DNA of 10,244 nucleotides from contig JAQUNY010000047.1 of assembly GCA_028717405.1 (NCBI GenBank), positions 1 to 10,244 on the forward strand, in the 5' to 3' direction. Source of the stretch: Eubacteriales bacterium (GTDB lineage Bacteria > Bacillota > Clostridia > JAQUNY01). The notes below the pieces were generated by a model, which searched no databases, was not told the origin of the DNA, and saw only the letters and a program-made list of their open reading frames with translations. The position numbers and the translations under genes were made by a program. Positions 6,404 through 10,244 of the stretch are shown piece by piece (the first letter of the stretch is position 1; each line of letters starts with the position of its first letter).

Positions 6404-7336
6404 AAAAACAGAAAAATATTCATTAAAGAATTCATCGCAGTCAACCCTGCTTGCAGCCTCATGGGCTCCACTCTCCGGGAAGGCTTCCCACAGAGTGATC
6501 CCCGCTTCGTCTCCGTCCGTATAGTCTGTTGTAACGCTTCCTCTTACGAAGTTGCAAACATTATCATTGAAAATGCAGGCAGCCGCAAGCGGATCATGGA
6601 AAGTCAGTGTCTCAGTCCTGGCAAACCACACCTGTGCAAAATCTGCAACGATCCTGAGAAGATCATGATTAAATCTCCGTGCGACATCTTCTTTCTTCAT
6701 TTTCACCTTTGTTGTCACATCGAGCCCGACTGAACGATGAACTTTCACAGGCGCACGATATACTATGGCCGCTGCATGGGGATCTACCCTTGCATTCCAT
6801 TCCGGTCTGCAGGCAGAAGGCGCTTTATTAACATTATCCGCTGCTCCAGTACCGGTTTTTACGGCTTCATCAAATCCGAAATTGCCGCACATTATTACAA
6901 GCCTTTTAAGCATTGATGCGATATTTTTATCCGATGCGAACAGCAGCGCCACATTTGTCAACGGCCCCACGGCAAGAAGCGTCACTTCTCCCGGATTTTT
7001 ATAAATGATATCCCTCATAAAACCGATTGCATTGCCCTCGCACCGGTATTCAGCATGGTGGTAAGCCGTAAGCTTTTCAGCCTGTGGAGCCAGCTTTTGC
7101 CTCTGAGGGATCATCAGCGGCATATCCGCCCCCGCGAATATCGGTATCTGCCTTCCGGCCGCCTTGCACATGGCATCTGCCATCATCGCGCGTTTCTCGG
7201 ATTCGCCTGTAACTGTCGTTATACCAAGAAGATCGCACTCCTTTTTCATGAGCAGATATGCCAGACATACTGCATCATCGATATCCGAACCGATATCAGT
7301 GTCAAATAATATCTTTTCTCTTTTAATTTTTCCCAT
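6401..7336 (-). CDS. nucleoside hydrolase (inosine-uridine-preferring family)
   Basis: This 311-residue protein, the usual family length, is expected to hydrolyse the N-glycosidic bond of a ribonucleoside to ribose and free base, using a bound calcium ion. The N-terminal calcium motif is DTDIGSDIDDA (12-22). The middle loop EWNARVDPHAA (179-189) supplies the conserved Asn and Asp that hold the ribose. FHDPLA (246-251) supplies the late His-Asp pair, including a calcium ligand and the likely leaving-group or binding His. ATG at 7336 is chosen because CGAGGA (7346-7341) precedes it; a possible TTG at 7357 overlaps the previous stop and has no such site. The gene starts 17 bases after the fusion-enzyme gene and is probably in the same transcript. 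Base specificity cannot be read from the sequence, and ring-hydrolysing relatives of this fold cannot be excluded. Confidence 0.9.
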   Translation of the reverse strand: MGKIKREKILFDTDIGSDIDDAVCLAYLLMKKECDLLGITTVTGESEKRAMMADAMCKAAGRQIPIFAGADMPLMIPQRQKLAPQAEKLTAYHHAEYRCEGNAIGFMRDIIYKNPGEVTLLAVGPLTNVALLFASDKNIASMLKRLVIMCGNFGFDEAVKTGTGAADNVNKAPSACRPEWNARVDPHAAAIVYRAPVKVHRSVGLDVTTKVKMKKEDVARRFNHDLLRIVADFAQVWFARTETLTFHDPLAAACIFNDNVCNFVRGSVTTDYTDGDEAGITLWEAFPESGAHEAASRVDCDEFFNEYFSVF

Positions 7337-7353
7337 ATTTTCCTCGTGCAGCC

Positions 7354-9255
7354 TCAAATATCATCCGGGATCACGACATCGACCCAGTTTTCTCCTGCTT
7401 TTGCGCTGTCATACATCCTGTCAAGGACTATTCTGGAAATTATGCCTTCCCTGGCTCCGACGAGCAGTTTTTCGCCTGTTCTCAGGCTGTACGCGAAATT
7501 ATCGCTTCCCTGGCGCCACTTCCTTGAAACAGGATAAGGGGCATTTTCACTCCATTTCCCATCAGCCCACCAGTATATATGGTCGCCCTCCGGCCCACCC
7601 GAGCATAATATATATGCACCCTTTGTACCATGTATATCTATCTTCACATACCATGCCGGGGCAGGATATGTGGTCGTTACGGTGAATCTGGCTATACATC
7701 CGTTTTTATATTCCCACTGTGCCGTCCCGATATCCTCAGCTTCTATTTCGTGGACCTGCGTTGCTATTGACGCCCTTACCCTGTCCGGAACTCCGAGAAC
7801 GGTTATCAGCCTGTCGATCTCATGAATGCCCTGGTTGCTCATGGCTCCGCCCCCGTCGAGCTTCCATGTCCCGCGCCATCCCCCATTTTCTTTGAAATAT
7901 TCCCTGGTCCTTTTTATATTAAGGCTGATATTGGCGCATAAGATCTTACCAAACCAGCCTTCTTCAGCAGCTTTCCTTAATTCGGTAAGCTGTCCCCTGA
8001 AATGGAGATCAAAATCCACACCCAGAAGCAGCCCTTTCTCCTTTGCCAGTTTCATGGCTCTGATACAGTTCCCGCTTTCCGCATCCATCGGTTTTGTAGT
8101 CAGCACATGCTTCCCTGCCATAAGGCATTGTTCCGCCATTGAACAGTGAAGACCTGTCGGTGTCACTATATACACGGCTTCAACGGAAGGATCATTCAGG
8201 AACACATTGATGTCGTCACTGAAGGGGACTCCATATTGCCTGCCTGTTTCACGTGCCTTTTCGATATTAATGTCGCAAACACCTGCCAGTTTAATGCCCG
8301 ATGTCTCCGATATCTGTTTTACGCGTGTCTTTCCCATTCCGAGACCAACCACAACTATTCTTACAGGATCATCTTTATACGGCCTCTCAAAATCAACTTT
8401 CCTGCTCTCTGCGACTGCGGATCTTATGTCGCCTGGTGCCGCTGAAGGCCAGACTTTTCTGAGATGCTCAAGGCATCTGTATGTCGCGTCTTCATGCGTT
8501 ATCAGTGAAGCTGCGCTGTTGTGCGTCTCTATGGAAACCGGCAGGTCTTTGCCTGAAGCCGATACACCTGCCAGGACCCTGTCCCAGGGAACTTTTCTGC
8601 CTTCCAGCTCTTTAAGTATCCCGCGGGCTTTTACATGGACCATATTAGAATGGCCTATTGCCCTGATGAAATATTCCACACAGTCTCCCTGAGCCTCAGG
8701 CAGAGTTTCAAAATTGTTTGAAACGTCCCAGGCCATTCCCCAGCCGGGTACATTAAGTGCCTCAAGCAGCACTATCACTTCTTCCGGCGACTGGCCGCAG
8801 TTTTCAAAGCCAAGGATAAGGCCGGCTTCCTTTGCTCTTTTTGCTATCGGATAATAAAGCTCAAGCACTTTTGACATTTCATCAGGCCTGGTGGCAAGCT
8901 GGCCGAACAATGGATCATCATTATAGTGCTGCCAGTAGTTGAATGAGCGCACAAGCCTGCATTGAAGTGCATCGGCAGCTCTGATGATCCCCTCGAGCTT
9001 TCCCATTTCTTTTTTCTGCTGCTCAGGCGTCGGGTTGTTTATTTTACACAAGGATGTCTGGAGCGCTCCTGTTTTGAGACCAAGAGAATCCATTTGCTTT
9101 TTCAGGGCAAGGAGCTCCTCCTGCGTCTGGTTTTCTATTGCCTTGCCGTTTATCCTTGCCCTGAAGTCTACATGTGTCAGGCCCCATTTTTTGTACAGGG
9201 GCAGTATCTCTGTTACCTCTTTGTAAAGCTCGTCTGAAAATACTGAAATATACAT
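7354..9255 (-). CDS. fusion of a TIM-barrel sugar isomerase/epimerase-like domain and a Gfo/Idh/MocA oxidoreductase
   Basis: This 633-residue protein is one open frame with two enzyme domains. Residues 1 to about 268 form a xylose-isomerase/AP-endonuclease-2-type TIM barrel; likely metal ligands are E151 (LGFENCG), D177 (AWDVSNN), H207 (VHVKARG) and E243 (VSIETHN). A linker of about 25-30 residues follows. Residues about 297-633 are a Gfo/Idh/MocA oxidoreductase, with NAD(P)-binding GLGMG at 304-308, the catalytic-lysine motif as TTKP (386-389, in place of EKP) and the GGGAMSNQGIHEID signature (468-481; H478, D481). Family precedent is that oxidoreductases of this type oxidise sugars or glycosides, often at C3, while such barrels isomerise, epimerise or cleave the keto product; doing both in one chain is inference. 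An in-frame TAA at 9264-9262 fixes ATG 9255 as the earliest start, but no ribosome binding site is close to it. Substrate unknown. Confidence 0.88.
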   Translation of the reverse strand: MYISVFSDELYKEVTEILPLYKKWGLTHVDFRARINGKAIENQTQEELLALKKQMDSLGLKTGALQTSLCKINNPTPEQQKKEMGKLEGIIRAADALQCRLVRSFNYWQHYNDDPLFGQLATRPDEMSKVLELYYPIAKRAKEAGLILGFENCGQSPEEVIVLLEALNVPGWGMAWDVSNNFETLPEAQGDCVEYFIRAIGHSNMVHVKARGILKELEGRKVPWDRVLAGVSASGKDLPVSIETHNSAASLITHEDATYRCLEHLRKVWPSAAPGDIRSAVAESRKVDFERPYKDDPVRIVVVGLGMGKTRVKQISETSGIKLAGVCDINIEKARETGRQYGVPFSDDINVFLNDPSVEAVYIVTPTGLHCSMAEQCLMAGKHVLTTKPMDAESGNCIRAMKLAKEKGLLLGVDFDLHFRGQLTELRKAAEEGWFGKILCANISLNIKRTREYFKENGGWRGTWKLDGGGAMSNQGIHEIDRLITVLGVPDRVRASIATQVHEIEAEDIGTAQWEYKNGCIARFTVTTTYPAPAWYVKIDIHGTKGAYILCSGGPEGDHIYWWADGKWSENAPYPVSRKWRQGSDNFAYSLRTGEKLLVGAREGIISRIVLDRMYDSAKAGENWVDVVIPDDI

Positions 9256-9269
9256 GTTGTTTTACGAAA

Positions 9270-9298
9270 TAGCCTGTGCCTGATGAATAAACAGGCTA
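9270..9298 (-). other. 8-bp stem-loop in the leader of the fusion-enzyme gene
   Basis: TAGCCTGT (9270-9277) and ACAGGCTA (9291-9298) are perfect complements around a 13-base loop, ending 14 bases before the ATG at 9255. No U-tract follows, so this is not an intrinsic terminator. It could influence translation of a gene that lacks a nearby ribosome binding site. Confidence 0.45.
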
Positions 9299-9313
9299 AA
9301 TCATATTCTCCTT
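9296..9313 (-). other. possible two-codon leader (ATG-ATT-TAG) behind an AAGGAG site
   Basis: On the minus strand AAGGAG (9313-9308) is followed after 3 bases by ATG ATT TAG (9304-9296). This is the only strong ribosome-binding sequence between the likely promoter and the fusion-enzyme start, yet it lies about 50 bases too far upstream to serve ATG 9255 directly. It may be a regulatory minigene or chance; the spacing is shorter than ideal. Confidence 0.25.
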
Positions 9314-9382
9314 ATTCAATATTTGTACCTCTCTGATAAAAATATCATAAATTCTTTAATACATATATTATACTTTTCACAA

Positions 9383-9412
9383 ATTATATAAAATATTTAA
9401 GGTGCCTGACAA
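9383..9412 (-). promoter_or_regulatory. probable promoter of the fusion-enzyme and nucleoside hydrolase genes
   Basis: On the minus strand TTGTCA (9412-9407) precedes a perfect TATAAT (9388-9383) with an 18-base spacer. A second TATAAT (9372-9367) follows without a good -35. The surrounding sequence is strongly A+T-rich. Transcription from the first would start near 9376, giving a leader of about 120 bases. No copy of the DeoR-like 15-mer was found here. Confidence 0.6.
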
Positions 9413-9467
9413 AATAATGCTCATGTTAATCCTTATAACTGCCACCCGGTTTTACGGATGAACTTTT

Positions 9468-10244
9468 TTATCTGAGTATCTCCTTTATCACTGCTCCGTC
9501 AGTATCATTCATTTCAGCTCTGATCACAGCCGCCAGTGTAGGTGCAATATCAACAATCGGCCTCCTGTCAAGCTCCACCCCTTTTCTGAATGACGGGCCT
9601 GCTGCAATAAGCGTGGGCTGCGGGCCTTTATCGGGAAGATATCCATGCGTTGCCCGCCCGAATTTATAATCATTAAGGTTGTGCGGCCTCACAAGCGGCC
9701 TTCTCCAGTCATTTCCAAATGCAGTATACCCATCGCTCTCCAGCACGAACGCAAAATCCCCTCCCAAATGTTCCTTCTTTCTGATCTCATCTTCAGTGAA
9801 AACCTCGCTGAAGCCGTATATCCCTTCATCTTTCATGTGCCTGAGCAGGTCATATGTTTTTTTGTATACACTTCTGTCTTCACGATTTTTTAGATATACC
9901 TGGACACAGTGTCCGGCGGATTTACAGAACGCATCCCAGTTCCTGAAGCTTCCGTCTTCATTAGCATCAATCAGCCCGTTCTCCTGCAGGATAACATTCA
10001 GATGGATTATCCTTTTTGTCTCCAGCTGTCCGTGATCGCTCATAATCACAAAATCGGTATCATCAAATCTTCCGGTGTCTCTTACGGCATCGATTATCAT
10101 TCCTGTCCATCTTTCCGTGTCTTCAAGTGACTTATCCACGATTTCTGAAAATACTCCCGAAGCATGTCTGGCTCCGTCGATCGCCGCCGGATGAACCGCC
10201 AGCACATCAGGGCTGAACTCTCTTATTATGTCACAGGTACATGC
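9468..10244 (-). CDS. alkaline-phosphatase-superfamily phosphodiesterase/nucleotide pyrophosphatase, C-terminal part
   Basis: The frame is open to the right edge, so this is the last 258 residues of a longer protein; the GTG at 10205 is internal. It fits the type I phosphodiesterase/nucleotide pyrophosphatase (NPP-like) branch, whose members use two metal ions to cleave phosphomonoesters or phosphodiesters, often nucleotides. Counting from the window edge, the visible metal-ligand candidates are D23 and H27 (IDGARHASG), D70-H71 (MSDHGQ) and H200 (ATHGYLPDKGP). The first metal Asp and the Thr/Ser nucleophile would be off-window. VDIAPTLAAV near the C-terminus is a typical late family motif. 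There is no membrane or export signal in the part seen. It lies 212 bases before the fusion-enzyme gene on the same strand, but that gap holds a promoter, so co-transcription is uncertain. Confidence 0.85.
   Translation of the reverse strand, partial: ACTCDIIREFSPDVLAVHPAAIDGARHASGVFSEIVDKSLEDTERWTGMIIDAVRDTGRFDDTDFVIMSDHGQLETKRIIHLNVILQENGLIDANEDGSFRNWDAFCKSAGHCVQVYLKNREDRSVYKKTYDLLRHMKDEGIYGFSEVFTEDEIRKKEHLGGDFAFVLESDGYTAFGNDWRRPLVRPHNLNDYKFGRATHGYLPDKGPQPTLIAAGPSFRKGVELDRRPIVDIAPTLAAVIRAEMNDTDGAVIKEILR

Noticed and set aside
6326..6733. Plus-strand open frame of 135 codons starting in the 6177-6400 gap
   Set aside because: Most of it is antisense to the nucleoside hydrolase. Its repetitive N-terminus simply reads the 24-bp-period repeat, and there is no ribosome binding site.
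7164..7685. Plus-strand open frame of 173 codons
   Set aside because: It runs antisense across the end of the fusion gene and the start of the nucleoside hydrolase; the composition looks like a shadow frame.
8207..8692. Plus-strand open frame of 161 codons
   Set aside because: It is wholly antisense to the fusion enzyme, whose two domains are unmistakable.
9414..9467. Intrinsic terminator after the phosphodiesterase gene
   Set aside because: The sequence after the stop has a short G/C patch but no self-complementary stem followed by U residues.
1..10244. CRISPR arrays, tRNA/rRNA genes, insertion sequences, integrase or attachment sites, catabolite-response (cre) elements
   Set aside because: I looked for each by eye on both strands. 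The short repeats found are tied to promoters and none of these elements could be supported.

Overview
The window looks like a metabolic accessory region from a bacterium of moderate G+C content. The promoter-like elements match the housekeeping sigma consensus, and most genes start behind strong GGAGG-type ribosome binding sites. DeoR-type control of sugar genes, frequent AGA/AGG/ATA codons and the mix of families would suit a Clostridia-like Bacillota. Spirochaetes or related groups cannot be excluded, because nothing here is a taxonomic marker. No rRNA, tRNA, CRISPR array, transposase or phage gene was seen.

Layout. (1) Positions 2777 down to 1, minus strand, hold a DeoR-family repressor, a zinc-dependent medium-chain dehydrogenase of the sorbose-1-phosphate reductase (SorE) type, and the first 201 residues of a lipoyl-bearing E2 acyltransferase that runs off the left edge. 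(2) Positions 2778-3092 are a divergent control region with a promoter facing each way and several repeats. (3) Positions 3093-4962, plus strand, hold a two-gene membrane cassette: an anchored extracytoplasmic protein of unknown function and a tandem-DUF350 membrane protein. (4) Positions 4968-6176, minus strand, hold a phosphomannose-isomerase-like cupin with its own promoter. (5) Positions 9255 down to 6401, minus strand, hold a 633-residue fusion of a TIM-barrel sugar isomerase/epimerase-like domain with a Gfo/Idh/MocA oxidoreductase, followed 17 bases later by a nucleoside hydrolase. (6) Positions 9468-10244, minus strand, hold the C-terminal part of a nucleotide pyrophosphatase/phosphodiesterase-type enzyme that enters from the right edge.

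How it may work together (inference). A TGTTC(A/G)T...CTAA-like 15-mer occurs twice in the repressor's 5' region and twice just before the dehydrogenase. A 12-of-15 match lies between the -35 and -10 of the cupin promoter. This would tie the repressor, dehydrogenase/E2 and cupin into one sugar- or polyol-phosphate regulon. The phosphodiesterase, fusion enzyme and nucleoside hydrolase look like a second, neighbouring module acting on nucleotides, nucleosides or glycosides. Its link to the DeoR regulon is not shown by any operator I could find.
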